Below, in pieces: positions 1 to 7,371 of a stretch of DNA of 33,537 nucleotides. The notes below the pieces were generated by a model that made no database searches, had not been told where the DNA came from, and saw only the letters and a program-made list of their open reading frames with translations. The DNA is from Spirochaetota bacterium. Lineage in GTDB: Bacteria > Spirochaetota > Spirochaetia > Treponematales > Treponemataceae. The stretch's first letter is position 1; every line of letters begins with the position of its first letter. The translations under genes and the position numbers were made by a program. Location: positions 1-33,537 of the forward strand of contig JAEWMY010000049.1 in the NCBI GenBank assembly GCA_023393015.1, read 5' to 3'.

Positions 1-630
1 GGGGCAGACTACGCGCTCGTGGTCACCCCCTATTACAACAAACCGACCGACGAGGGCGTCTACCGGCATTTCGCCGAGTGCGCGAAGGTCGGTATCCCGA
101 TCATCGTCTACAATATCGCGGGCCGCACCGGTAAGAACATCTCCACGCCGCTTCTTTCGCGCATCGCGGAATTGCCGAATATCGCGGGCGTCAAGGAGGC
201 TTCGGGCGACATCGGTCAGATGATGGACGTGATCCAGGCGATCAAGCGGAAGAAGCCCGACTTCGCGGTTCTTTCGGGAGACGACGCCCTGACCCTTCCG
301 CTCGTCGCGATGGGCGGCGACGGGGTTATCTCGGTCCTCTCGAACATCGCCCCGAGGCAGGTTACCGCCCTCGCGAAGGCCGCCCTTTCCGGCGACCTCG
401 AGACCGCGCGCGATCTCCATTACAAACTGCTTCCCGCGTTCAGGGCGGCCTTTATCGAAACGAATCCCGTTCCCATAAAGGCAGCCATGAACATGTTCGG
501 GCTTCCCGCCGGTTCCCTCCGCCTGCCGCTGTGCAAGCTGCTGGAGGAGAACGAGGGCAAGCTCAAGGCCGCCTTTATCGAGGCGGGTATTTTCGCGGCG
601 CCCGGAAAGGACGCCGATACGTTCTGCTGA
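1..630 (+). CDS. dapA: 4-hydroxy-tetrahydrodipicolinate synthase, 3' part
   Basis: Condenses pyruvate with aspartate semialdehyde, the first committed step of the diaminopimelate/lysine branch, in the cytoplasm. The reading frame is open from base 1, so the gene enters from the left; 209 residues are visible and roughly the first 80-90 of a typical ~295-residue enzyme are missing. Visible family motifs are VTPYYNKPT (bases 22-48, with the catalytic tyrosine) and GVKEAS, whose lysine (bases 193-195) forms the Schiff base with pyruvate. SGDDALTLP, GGDGVISV and NPVPIKAAM follow in the usual order. asd starts 16 bases downstream, so this is an operon of consecutive pathway steps. The promoter lies outside the window. 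Confidence 0.95.
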   Translation, partial: GADYALVVTPYYNKPTDEGVYRHFAECAKVGIPIIVYNIAGRTGKNISTPLLSRIAELPNIAGVKEASGDIGQMMDVIQAIKRKKPDFAVLSGDDALTLPLVAMGGDGVISVLSNIAPRQVTALAKAALSGDLETARDLHYKLLPAFRAAFIETNPVPIKAAMNMFGLPAGSLRLPLCKLLEENEGKLKAAFIEAGIFAAPGKDADTFC

Positions 631-646
631 TCGGAGTACAGGAATT

Positions 647-1738
647 ATGAGTAACAAGATCCCCGTCGGAATCCTGGGCGCCACCGGCGCCGTGGGACAG
701 AATTATATCAATCTTTTGCGCGACCATCCCTGGTTCGAGGTCGCCTACGTCGCCGCGAGTCCCCGTTCCGCCGGAAAGAAGTACGGCGAAGTCGTGGCCA
801 ACAAGTGGCTCCTCGGCGCGAATATTCCCGAGGGGATCGCCGATCTCGTCATCGAGGACGCGAACTTTCCCGACAAGGCCAAGGGCAAGTGCCGCTTCGT
901 CTTCTCGGCCCTCGAGCTCGACAGCAAGGACGAGATCAAGGCCCTCGAGAACGCGTACGCCGCGCTCGGCATCCCCGTCGTCTCGAACGCGAGCGCTCAC
1001 CGCTGGACCGAGAACGTGCCCATGCTCATCCCGGAAATCAACGCCGATCACCTCGACGTCATCGCCGCGCAGAAGAAGGCGCACGGCTGGGACTCGGGCT
1101 TCGTCGTCGTCAAGCCGAACTGCTCCATCCAGAGTTACATGATCCCGGTGTACGCCCTCATGAAGGCGGGTTACGAGGTCAAGCGCATGTTCGTCTCCAC
1201 CATGCAGGCCGTCTCGGGAGCCGGGTATCCGGGCGTGCCGAGCCTCGACATGATCGACAACGTCGTGCCGTTCATCGGCGGCGAGGAAGAGAAGACCGAG
1301 AAGGAACCGTCCAAGATCTTCGGTAGGGTCGAGTCGGGAAAGATCGTCAACTTCGACGGCCTCAAGGTAGCCGCGCACTGTAACCGCGTGCCGGTCATCG
1401 ACGGGCACACCGCCTGCGTGAGCCTCGAGTTCGGCGCGAAGAAGCCGAGTCTCGAGGAGATCGAGCGGATATGGACCGAGTTCCGTGGCCTTCCCCAGGA
1501 GCTTGACCTTCCCTTCGCGCCGGAACGGCCGATCATCGTCCGGCACGAGACGAACCGTCCCCAGCCGAGGCGCGACCGGAACGAGGGCAAGGGCATGGCC
1601 GTGAGCGTGGGACGCCTGCGCGAATGCCCGCTCTTCGACGTGCGCTTCGTCGGCCTTTCTCACAACACCGTGCGCGGGGCGGCGGGCGGCGGCATCCTCA
1701 ACGCCGAGCTTCTCAAGGCGAAGGGCTTTTTCGGATGA
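647..1738 (+). CDS. asd: Aspartate-semialdehyde dehydrogenase
   Basis: Reduces aspartyl phosphate to aspartate semialdehyde with NADPH, supplying the DapA substrate. The 363-residue protein opens with a Rossmann loop G11-A-T-G-A-V-G17 and has the nucleophile in KPNCSIQ (Cys159). SAGAGYPGVP-like residues (SGAGYPGVPSLDMIDN) and the HCNRVPV region mark the longer archaeal/fungal-type Asd rather than the enterobacterial form. The ATG follows GGAG and AGGA stretches within 12 bases. Its stop overlaps the lysA start as ATGA, so the two are translationally coupled. A long open frame on the opposite strand (about 575-1663) is a composition shadow. Confidence 0.95.
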   Translation: MSNKIPVGILGATGAVGQNYINLLRDHPWFEVAYVAASPRSAGKKYGEVVANKWLLGANIPEGIADLVIEDANFPDKAKGKCRFVFSALELDSKDEIKALENAYAALGIPVVSNASAHRWTENVPMLIPEINADHLDVIAAQKKAHGWDSGFVVVKPNCSIQSYMIPVYALMKAGYEVKRMFVSTMQAVSGAGYPGVPSLDMIDNVVPFIGGEEEKTEKEPSKIFGRVESGKIVNFDGLKVAAHCNRVPVIDGHTACVSLEFGAKKPSLEEIERIWTEFRGLPQELDLPFAPERPIIVRHETNRPQPRRDRNEGKGMAVSVGRLRECPLFDVRFVGLSHNTVRGAAGGGILNAELLKAKGFFG

Positions 1739-3006
1739 GCGACAAGTCCTTTCCCCTGAGCCGGAAGGATCTCGAAGGGCTCGCGGCGCTGTATCCGACG
1801 CCCTTCTATCTTTACGACGAGCGCGGCATCCGCGAGCACGCGAGGCGTTTCACGCGCGCGTTCGCCTCGCGCTTTCCGCTCTTCCGCGAGTACTTCGCCG
1901 TCAAGGCCTGCCCGAACCCGTTTATCCTCAAGATACTCGCGGCCGAGGGCTTCGGCGCCGACTGCTCGAGCCTTCCGGAGATCATCCTCGCGGAGAAGGC
2001 CGGCATCACGGGCGACAAGATCATGTTCACCTCGAACGAGACGCCCGAGCGCGAGTACGTGTACGCGAACCTCAAGGACGCGACGATCAACCTCGACGAC
2101 ATAACGCATATCGACTACCTCGAAAAGGCGATCGGCGGACTGCCCGAGCTCATCTGCTTCCGTTACAATCCGGGGCCCCTCAAGGAGGGGAACGCCCTCA
2201 TCGGCAAACCCGAGGAGGCCAAGTACGGCCTCACGCGTCCGCAAATCCTCGAGGCCTACGCAGAGGCCGCGAAGCGCGGCTCGAAACGGTTCGGCCTCCA
2301 TACGATGGTGGCGTCGAACGAGCTCATTCCCGACTACTTCGTCGAAACCGCCGTTCTCCTCTTCGAGCTTGCCGTCGAGATCAAGCAAAAGACCGGCTGC
2401 GCCGTCGAGTTCGTCAACATGGGCGGGGGCATCGGCATCCCGTACAAGCCCGGACAGCGGGCGGTCGATTACGACTACGTCGCGCGCAGCATGCGCGAGG
2501 CCTACGACCGTATCATGGCGCCCGCGGGGCTCGATCCCGTCGCGATTTATTTCGAGTGCGGCAGGCCCATTACCGGGCCCTACGGCTGGCTCGTCACGAA
2601 GGCGATTCACGAGAAGCATATCTACCGCGACTATATCGGCGTCGACGCGAGCATGGCGGACCTCATGCGCCCCGGCATGTACGGCGCGTACCATCACGTA
2701 AGCGTCGTCGGGAAGGAAAACGCCCCGCACGATCATGTATACGACGTGGTCGGATCCCTTTGCGAAAACTGCGACAAGTTCGCCGTGCAGCGCCAGCTTC
2801 CCGCGATCGAGAAGGGCGACTTCGTCGTCATCCACGACGCGGGCGCGCACGGCCGGGCGATGGGGTTCAACTACAACGCCAAGCTCCGCGCGGGAGAGCT
2901 CCTCCTTCGCGAGGACGGGAAGATCGTCGAGATACGCCGCCGGGAAACCGAGGATGACTATTTCGCGACGCTCGATTTTTCGAAATTGGGCGGCTTTCAG
3001 GCGTAA
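1735..3006 (+). CDS. lysA: Diaminopimelate decarboxylase
   Basis: PLP enzyme that decarboxylates meso-diaminopimelate to L-lysine. The 423-residue protein belongs to the alanine-racemase-fold group IV decarboxylases. FAVKAC carries the PLP lysine (Lys57); GFGADCSS, the glycine-rich NMGGGIGIPY phosphate-binding loop, FECGRPITGPYG and GSLCENCDKF (the active-site cysteine region) follow in order. The start is the ATG that overlaps the asd stop; the open frame extends upstream to 1624, but that part lies inside asd. The TAA stop sits in the first of three CGTAAGG repeats, and a strong terminator follows 70 bases later, closing the dapA-asd-lysA operon. A related PLP decarboxylase specificity is possible but less likely given the neighbours. 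Confidence 0.9.
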   Translation: MSDKSFPLSRKDLEGLAALYPTPFYLYDERGIREHARRFTRAFASRFPLFREYFAVKACPNPFILKILAAEGFGADCSSLPEIILAEKAGITGDKIMFTSNETPEREYVYANLKDATINLDDITHIDYLEKAIGGLPELICFRYNPGPLKEGNALIGKPEEAKYGLTRPQILEAYAEAAKRGSKRFGLHTMVASNELIPDYFVETAVLLFELAVEIKQKTGCAVEFVNMGGGIGIPYKPGQRAVDYDYVARSMREAYDRIMAPAGLDPVAIYFECGRPITGPYGWLVTKAIHEKHIYRDYIGVDASMADLMRPGMYGAYHHVSVVGKENAPHDHVYDVVGSLCENCDKFAVQRQLPAIEKGDFVVIHDAGAHGRAMGFNYNAKLRAGELLLREDGKIVEIRRRETEDDYFATLDFSKLGGFQA

Positions 3007-3062
3007 GGCGTTACGTAAGGCGTAAGGCGATAGCGTTGGGTGCCCGCTCGCGCTCACAACGC
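3002..3062. repeat. Short direct repeats and REP-like hairpin after lysA
   Basis: CGTAAGG occurs three times (3002-3008, 3014-3020, 3021-3027), the first copy containing the lysA stop codon. It is followed by an imperfect inverted repeat with arms GCGTTG (3033-3038) and CAACGC (3057-3062). It resembles a small intergenic palindromic element but cannot be classified from a single copy. Confidence 0.45.
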
Positions 3063-3075
3063 CGCGCGTACGACG

Positions 3076-3110
3076 AACCCGCGATGACGTGCGTTATCGC
3101 GGGTTTTTTT
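3076..3110 (+). terminator. Rho-independent terminator of the dapA-asd-lysA operon
   Basis: CCCGCGAT (3078-3085) pairs perfectly with ATCGCGGG (3096-3103); AA at 3076-3077 extends the stem against the T run. The 10-base loop is followed by seven T (3104-3110). The murD stop codon, on the other strand, lies in this T run, so the convergent operons share the sequence. On the minus strand there is no comparable T run, so it should act mainly on plus-strand transcripts. Confidence 0.9.
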
Positions 3111-4509
3111 ATTGGTCTTTGACCGTTGCCTTGAAGCTCCGGCCGCGGTCGAATTCGTTGAGGAAGAGGCCGAAGCTCGTCGCGCCCGGGGAAAAGAGAA
3201 TCACGTCGCCCGACTCTGCCGCGCATCGGGCCGCGCCGACGAGGCTCGCGAGATCGGGATAGGGTCCCTCGAAGGGGACGCCTTCCGCGCGGAGGAGGGG
3301 AACGAGCTTGTCGGTGCCGCTTCCGGCGAGGAGGCAAATCCGTTTCGCGCGTTTCGCCTCGCGGGCGAGCGGCGCGAAGTCGAGGTTTTTGTCGGTGCCC
3401 CCGGTCAACAGCGTAACCGGCTCCGCGAACGACGAGAGGGCGGCGACGACGGCTTCGGGAATGGTCGCGGCCGAGTCGTTGTACCACCTGACGCCGCCTT
3501 CTTCGTGAAAGAGCTCGAGGCGGTGCTCGATTCCGGTAAACCGCGCGAGCGCGGGTCCGATTTTCCCGATCTCGGCGCCGTAGAGGGCGAGCGCCAAGGC
3601 CGCGTTGAGGACGTTCTGTTTCATGTGCCGGCCGGGAACCGAAAGCTTCGCGGGAAGGAGTTCCGTCTCCGCGCCGTTCGCCCGGAGCATTCCCCGTCCG
3701 TCTTCCGCGATCCAGACTCCGTCGAGTCCAGCCGGCAGGGTCGCTTCTCCGTACCAGCGAACAGCGGCGCGCGTCTCGCGCGCGAAGATCGGCCCCCATT
3801 CGTCGTCCCTGTTGCAAAGTAGGAAGTCCTCGGGACCCTGATCGGCGTAGATGAGTTTCTTGTCCGCGACGTAGGGTTCCATCCCGCCGTACCAGTTCTG
3901 GTGGTCGGCCATGATCGGGGTGAGGACCGCGACGCGCGGCTTGAGGAGCCCCCGTCCCCGGAGGTCGGAAAGCTGCCAGCTCGAGAGCTCGAGCACGACC
4001 GGCGTCGTCCCGTCCGTGGCGTCGAGGAAGGTCAGCGGGCTTACCGTGATGTTCCCGCCGAGAAAGGCCGGATAGCCGAGTTCGACGAGGCCGAAATGAA
4101 GCGCGCTTACCGTGGAGGACTTTCCCTTGCTTCCCGACACGGCGAGAATCGGCGCGCGGGTGAACCGGAGAAACACCGATACGTCCGTTTCGATCGACTT
4201 CGCCGCCTCGAGATACGCGTTTCCCTCGAGCTTGACTCCCGGGTTTTTTATCACGGTGTCCGCATTCCGGAAGTCTTCGATCTCGTGCGCGCCGAGAACG
4301 TATCGGATCGAGGGAAAGTCCGCGAGCGCCTCGATCGAGGGCGCGAGTTCCTTCTCCGTTTTCTTGTCGGTAACCGTAACGCTCGCCCCCGCGGCCGCGA
4401 AAAAGCGCGCGGTCGCGAGGCCGCCGCCGTTGAGACCGAGGCCCATGACGGTTACCTTGAGGCCCGAGATATCGGCGCGACTCCCGAAGGGGGGGGGATT
4501 AAAGTTCAA
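3109..4509 (-). CDS. murD: UDP-N-acetylmuramoyl-L-alanine:D-glutamate ligase
   Basis: Adds D-glutamate to UDP-MurNAc-L-Ala in cytoplasmic peptidoglycan precursor synthesis. With a TTG start the protein has 466 residues. The N-terminal dinucleotide-like loop is GLGLNG (about 23-28), and the ATP P-loop is GSKGKSS (about 126-132). ELSSWQLSDL, the DHQNWYGG region and WYNDSAATIPEA (the C-terminal domain with the DSKAT-like motif) follow. I chose TTG at 4509 because AAAGGAG lies seven bases upstream. An ATG at 4536 is possible but lies deeper inside the preceding gene and has no ribosome site. The start overlaps the stop of the 307-residue gene by 11 bases. Codons 5-7 are an uninterrupted run of nine C. 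Confidence 0.92.
   Translation of the reverse strand: MNFNPPPFGSRADISGLKVTVMGLGLNGGGLATARFFAAAGASVTVTDKKTEKELAPSIEALADFPSIRYVLGAHEIEDFRNADTVIKNPGVKLEGNAYLEAAKSIETDVSVFLRFTRAPILAVSGSKGKSSTVSALHFGLVELGYPAFLGGNITVSPLTFLDATDGTTPVVLELSSWQLSDLRGRGLLKPRVAVLTPIMADHQNWYGGMEPYVADKKLIYADQGPEDFLLCNRDDEWGPIFARETRAAVRWYGEATLPAGLDGVWIAEDGRGMLRANGAETELLPAKLSVPGRHMKQNVLNAALALALYGAEIGKIGPALARFTGIEHRLELFHEEGGVRWYNDSAATIPEAVVAALSSFAEPVTLLTGGTDKNLDFAPLAREAKRAKRICLLAGSGTDKLVPLLRAEGVPFEGPYPDLASLVGAARCAAESGDVILFSPGATSFGLFLNEFDRGRSFKATVKDQ
4489..4497. repeat. Nine-base homopolymer in the 5' end of murD
   Basis: Nine consecutive G on the plus strand encode Pro-Pro-Pro as codons 5-7 of murD, a few codons after the proposed TTG start. 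Tracts this long are prone to slipped-strand mispairing, and a one-base change would shift the frame of a normally essential gene. A second, shorter run of seven G lies at 5217-5223 in the upstream gene. Confidence 0.85.
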
Positions 4510-5422
4510 CGAGGTACTCCTTTTGTTCGCGGTCATTGAGTTCCGCCCTGACGTTCAGGGACTTCCAGTTACGGGGTATGTCGGCGGGAACGACCGCCTT
4601 CATCTCCCGGAAAAGCGGCATGAGTTCCGAGAAGGGAGCGGACTGCAAGTCCTCGAGTATGCGGTCGAGCGACGGCTCGATAAAGGCGCGCGCGCGGTGC
4701 AGGAGCGCGGGGCCGTCCTGGCCGAGCGCGTTCATCGAGACGCAGCGCTGTTTGCAGGTAAACGGGTAGTACGGGTGGTTCCGTTTGCCCTCGGGAAGCG
4801 CGAGCTTCGAGAAGAACTTGTTGATGTCCGCGTCCATCCAGATGCCGTGCACCATATACCCCTCTCCCGATTCTCCCTTCCACGTCGCCGGGATGGTCTG
4901 GTTCAACGCGAGCTCGTCGTCCGTCGTCGATTCGGCCAGTGGAAGATAGTCGCACTCGAAGTAGAGGCGGTTCGAGCGGTACGCGTGCGTATGGGCGTTC
5001 GTGCCGGGAACGGTAATCTCGCACTCGAGCGGCCGGCAGAGGAGATCGATCATGACGAGGTAGAGGTATTTCTGGCCCTCGTGGGGCACGACGCGGTAAA
5101 ACGAGGGCGTGTGGATGGAGTAGGGATCGAAGAACCAGCGCGTCCCCGCGAGGAGCCAGGGGCAGAGTTCGGCGACGCGGGACGCGATGCGCGCGATCGA
5201 GTCGACGTAGCCGGACGGGGGGGCGGGATCGTCCATGGAATGGTGAACGGGCAGGGTAGGTACCTCGAGCGCGCCGTCGAGTATCATGAATTGGTCTTCG
5301 CCCTGATTGTACCTGAACGCGACGGTACCCGAGCGTCTTTCCTTCGCGGAAATGCCGCCCAGAAGGGCGTTGACGGCTCCATCGGTCGAGGACACGGCAA
5401 TCCGGCTTGTGTTCCGGCCCAT
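4499..5422 (-). CDS. Conserved-looking protein of unknown function, first gene of the murD operon
   Basis: I do not recognise this 307-residue protein. It has no signal peptide or membrane segment, so it is probably cytoplasmic. It is rich in aromatic residues (WLLAGTRWFFDPYS, SFYRVVPHEGQKYLYLVMIDLL) and has a CKQRC pair around residue 235. The reading frame is credible: the start is set by a perfect TATAAT five bases upstream of ATG, and its last codons carry the murD ribosome site AAAGGAG and overlap the murD start. Co-transcription with murD suggests a link to cell-wall synthesis, but that is inference from context. Its ATG is only 21 bases from the divergent FecR-like gene. Confidence 0.8.
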   Translation of the reverse strand: MGRNTSRIAVSSTDGAVNALLGGISAKERRSGTVAFRYNQGEDQFMILDGALEVPTLPVHHSMDDPAPPSGYVDSIARIASRVAELCPWLLAGTRWFFDPYSIHTPSFYRVVPHEGQKYLYLVMIDLLCRPLECEITVPGTNAHTHAYRSNRLYFECDYLPLAESTTDDELALNQTIPATWKGESGEGYMVHGIWMDADINKFFSKLALPEGKRNHPYYPFTCKQRCVSMNALGQDGPALLHRARAFIEPSLDRILEDLQSAPFSELMPLFREMKAVVPADIPRNWKSLNVRAELNDREQKEYLVEL

Positions 5423-5435
5423 AGGGCATTATACT
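5407..5435. promoter_or_regulatory. Overlapping divergent promoters for the murD operon and the FecR-like gene
   Basis: Plus strand: TTGTGT (5407-5412), 17 bases, then TATACT (5430-5435), eight bases before the ATG at 5444. Minus strand: a perfect TATAAT (5433-5428), five bases before the ATG at 5422; its -35 is not clear. The two -10 boxes share 5430-5433, so polymerase can occupy only one orientation at a time. Both predicted start sites fall at, or within two bases of, the start codon, and neither gene has a Shine-Dalgarno. Confidence 0.75.
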
Positions 5436-5443
5436 AACCCATA

Positions 5444-6406
5444 ATGAAACATATTGAAAGATGCGTCTTTACGCTGGTTTTCGCTCTTGTCTGCGGCTTC
5501 GTCGCGGCCGAGCGGTATGGCGTCGTGGCTTACGCCGAGGGACCGTCGTTCATGAGAATACGGGACGGCAAGACCGAGGTGTTCCGACCCGACGAGAAGG
5601 ACGTCGCGGGCATGGAGGTTCGCATCGGCGATATCTACCAGACCTCGAAGGGATCTTTTTTGGAACTTACCTTCGACGCTATCGGCGCCACCGTGCAGAT
5701 AGCCGAGAATACCTCGTTCCGCTGCGACGCGGAGGACGGCGGCAAGAAATCGAGCGGCGAGCTCTATTACGGCCGCGTGCGCGCCAAGGTCGCGAAGCTC
5801 ACGGGCGGCTCGACGTATCGCCTTTCGTCTCCCTCCCTCGTCGCGGGCGTGCGCGGGACCAATTTCGGCCTCGACGTCATCGCGACCGAAGACGCGCGCG
5901 TGCTCCATCGCGTGTTTTGCCTCGAGGGTTCCGTTCTCGTGGGAGATCTTTCCGGTCCGACGCTGAAGACCGTCCTCCTCAAGGGTCGGGAGATGGTCGA
6001 GAAGGTCGCGGTACCGGACGGAACGGCCGTCGAGGGTGACGCCGCGGCTTCCGCCGCTGAACCGGCCCCGCTCGTGAAGGAGCCGGTCGCCGCGGAGGTC
6101 GTCGGTTTCTGGGAACGTCGTCCCTTCGCCGGGTCCGCCGACGCGGAAACCCCCAAGGCGGTCGAAGAGGCCCTTGCCGACGCGTCTGACGAGGCCGAGC
6201 CCAAGGCCGAACGAAATAACGCCAAATTGCTACGATATACGGGAACCACGCTCATTGTAGTCGGCATCCTCACCTCGATCGGGTCGGCCATGTGGCGGAG
6301 CACGACGGACAGCGACGACTGGCGCGCCGACGCGGGCATCAAGGCCGGCGTCATCATGTTCGGCTCGGGCGGCGTGTTGGCCCTCCTGACGGCCTTCGGC
6401 GACTAG
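5444..6406 (+). CDS. Exported FecR-domain protein with C-terminal membrane segments
   Basis: A 320-residue protein with an N-terminal signal sequence (basic MKHIERC, then a hydrophobic stretch to about residue 22). A FecR-type domain follows at about 40-190: RIGDIYQTSKGSFLELTF, TVQIAENTSFRC and SPSLVAGVRGTNFGLDV are typical of this beta-rich fold. An acidic, alanine-rich linker leads to two hydrophobic segments near the C-terminus (LIVVGILTSIGSAMW and a final segment ending LALLTAFGD). The FecR domain should therefore be extracytoplasmic and anchored. In other bacteria FecR domains sense or scaffold at the envelope, but no sigma/anti-sigma partner is adjacent, so the role is unknown. The mRNA appears leaderless. 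Its TAG stop is interleaved with that of the DapF-like gene in one CTAG. Confidence 0.8.
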   Translation: MKHIERCVFTLVFALVCGFVAAERYGVVAYAEGPSFMRIRDGKTEVFRPDEKDVAGMEVRIGDIYQTSKGSFLELTFDAIGATVQIAENTSFRCDAEDGGKKSSGELYYGRVRAKVAKLTGGSTYRLSSPSLVAGVRGTNFGLDVIATEDARVLHRVFCLEGSVLVGDLSGPTLKTVLLKGREMVEKVAVPDGTAVEGDAAASAAEPAPLVKEPVAAEVVGFWERRPFAGSADAETPKAVEEALADASDEAEPKAERNNAKLLRYTGTTLIVVGILTSIGSAMWRSTTDSDDWRADAGIKAGVIMFGSGGVLALLTAFGD

Positions 6407-7371
6407 TCCGCGCCCGGCATATCGGGCGCGTCGAACGTCCCCTCGAAAAGATATCCTCCCGAACCCGTGACGTACATCTCGTTCGCGCGCACGTCCCAAG
6501 AGGCGGCGAGCCTGCGGGAATTGTCCCGGTCGCGCCCGATCTCCTCGTCGGGGTTGCCGTCGGTACCCGCGCTTTCGAAGATGACGATGGCGTCCGTCTC
6601 GGTTTGTCCCGAGCACACGGCCGTCGCGAGGGCCGCGCAGGCCACGGCCGAGGCTCCCGATTCCTGGCGCGGCAGGGAGCGCACGAGTATCGTCTCCCGG
6701 GTAATCGCCTGGGCGACCGAGGGGATGACGTCGCGCGCGGGAAAGGCCCGCCGCGCGAGACCCGAGAAGCCCGAGAAGTCGAGCGTGCCGAGGGCGCGCG
6801 GAAAGGCGGTCACGACGTCTTCCCTGACGTGGATGGCGGAGCACGAGAGGTTCGCGCCGCCGATCTCGAGTGACTCCACGACGCGTTTCGCGTCGGGCGT
6901 GATGACCGCGCCCCCGAGTATCGAAAACGGCGAACCGAGCGCGATCCTGAATTCGTGCGCGCCGAGGATGTCGACGGTCCTGTCCCCGCGATTCGTACGG
7001 AAGGTTATCGAGCGGGCCGCGGCCCTGCCCGAATCGAAGACGAAGCGCGCGGCGCAGAGAACGGCGTCGTCCGCCGTTTCGGCGAGTCGGCCCTTCGGCC
7101 CCAGCACGCGTACGGAGTTGTCGGCCGACAGGAAGATGATGCCGCTCGCCCCTATCCCGTAACGCCTGTCGCACAGGAGGCGCGCGAGGGTCGGGTAGGT
7201 CGCGGGATCGATCGTCCGATCCCCCTCGTCAGGCTTCGCGCCCGCGGCCTCCGCGGGCCGTGCCGTGTCGGACAGTCCCTTGCCGGACATCCCCTTGCCG
7301 GTCAGCGCCGCGAGGTCGACGAGGACGAAGCCGTTTCCGGCGATTTGCATCTTGTAAAACGGTACGTTCAC
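6403..7371 (-). CDS. DapF-family protein lacking the catalytic cysteines
   Basis: A 322-residue homologue of diaminopimelate epimerase. The fold signature is clear: QIAGNGFVLVD at the N-terminus, DRRYGIGASGIIF, LCAARFVFDSG, the FRTNRGDR and RIALGSP strands, and ACAALATAVCSG in the second half. By eye alignment with E. coli DapF, both catalytic cysteines are replaced: CGNGARC (Cys73) corresponds to ADDAVLC (Ala100), and QACGSGAC (Cys217) to GASAVAC (Ala240). The GND near the N-terminus is GNG, and the NADG and YERGAGET substrate motifs are also lost. A low-complexity insertion with GKGMSGKGLS lies near residue 25. The GTG start overlaps the murE stop as GTGA, so translation is coupled. It is probably not an active epimerase; a binding or regulatory role with MurE is inference. 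Confidence 0.75.
   Translation of the reverse strand: MNVPFYKMQIAGNGFVLVDLAALTGKGMSGKGLSDTARPAEAAGAKPDEGDRTIDPATYPTLARLLCDRRYGIGASGIIFLSADNSVRVLGPKGRLAETADDAVLCAARFVFDSGRAAARSITFRTNRGDRTVDILGAHEFRIALGSPFSILGGAVITPDAKRVVESLEIGGANLSCSAIHVREDVVTAFPRALGTLDFSGFSGLARRAFPARDVIPSVAQAITRETILVRSLPRQESGASAVACAALATAVCSGQTETDAIVIFESAGTDGNPDEEIGRDRDNSRRLAASWDVRANEMYVTGSGGYLFEGTFDAPDMPGAD

Noticed and set aside
1660..3057. 465-codon open frame on the minus strand opposite lysA
   Set aside because: It lacks recognisable domains and is a codon-composition shadow of lysA; similar long antisense frames occur opposite murE, the gldG-like gene, the MFS-HEAT gene and the ABC-F gene.
3033..3062. Inverted repeat as a second terminator after lysA
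   Set aside because: Several mismatches and no T run; the hairpin at 3078-3103 is the terminator.
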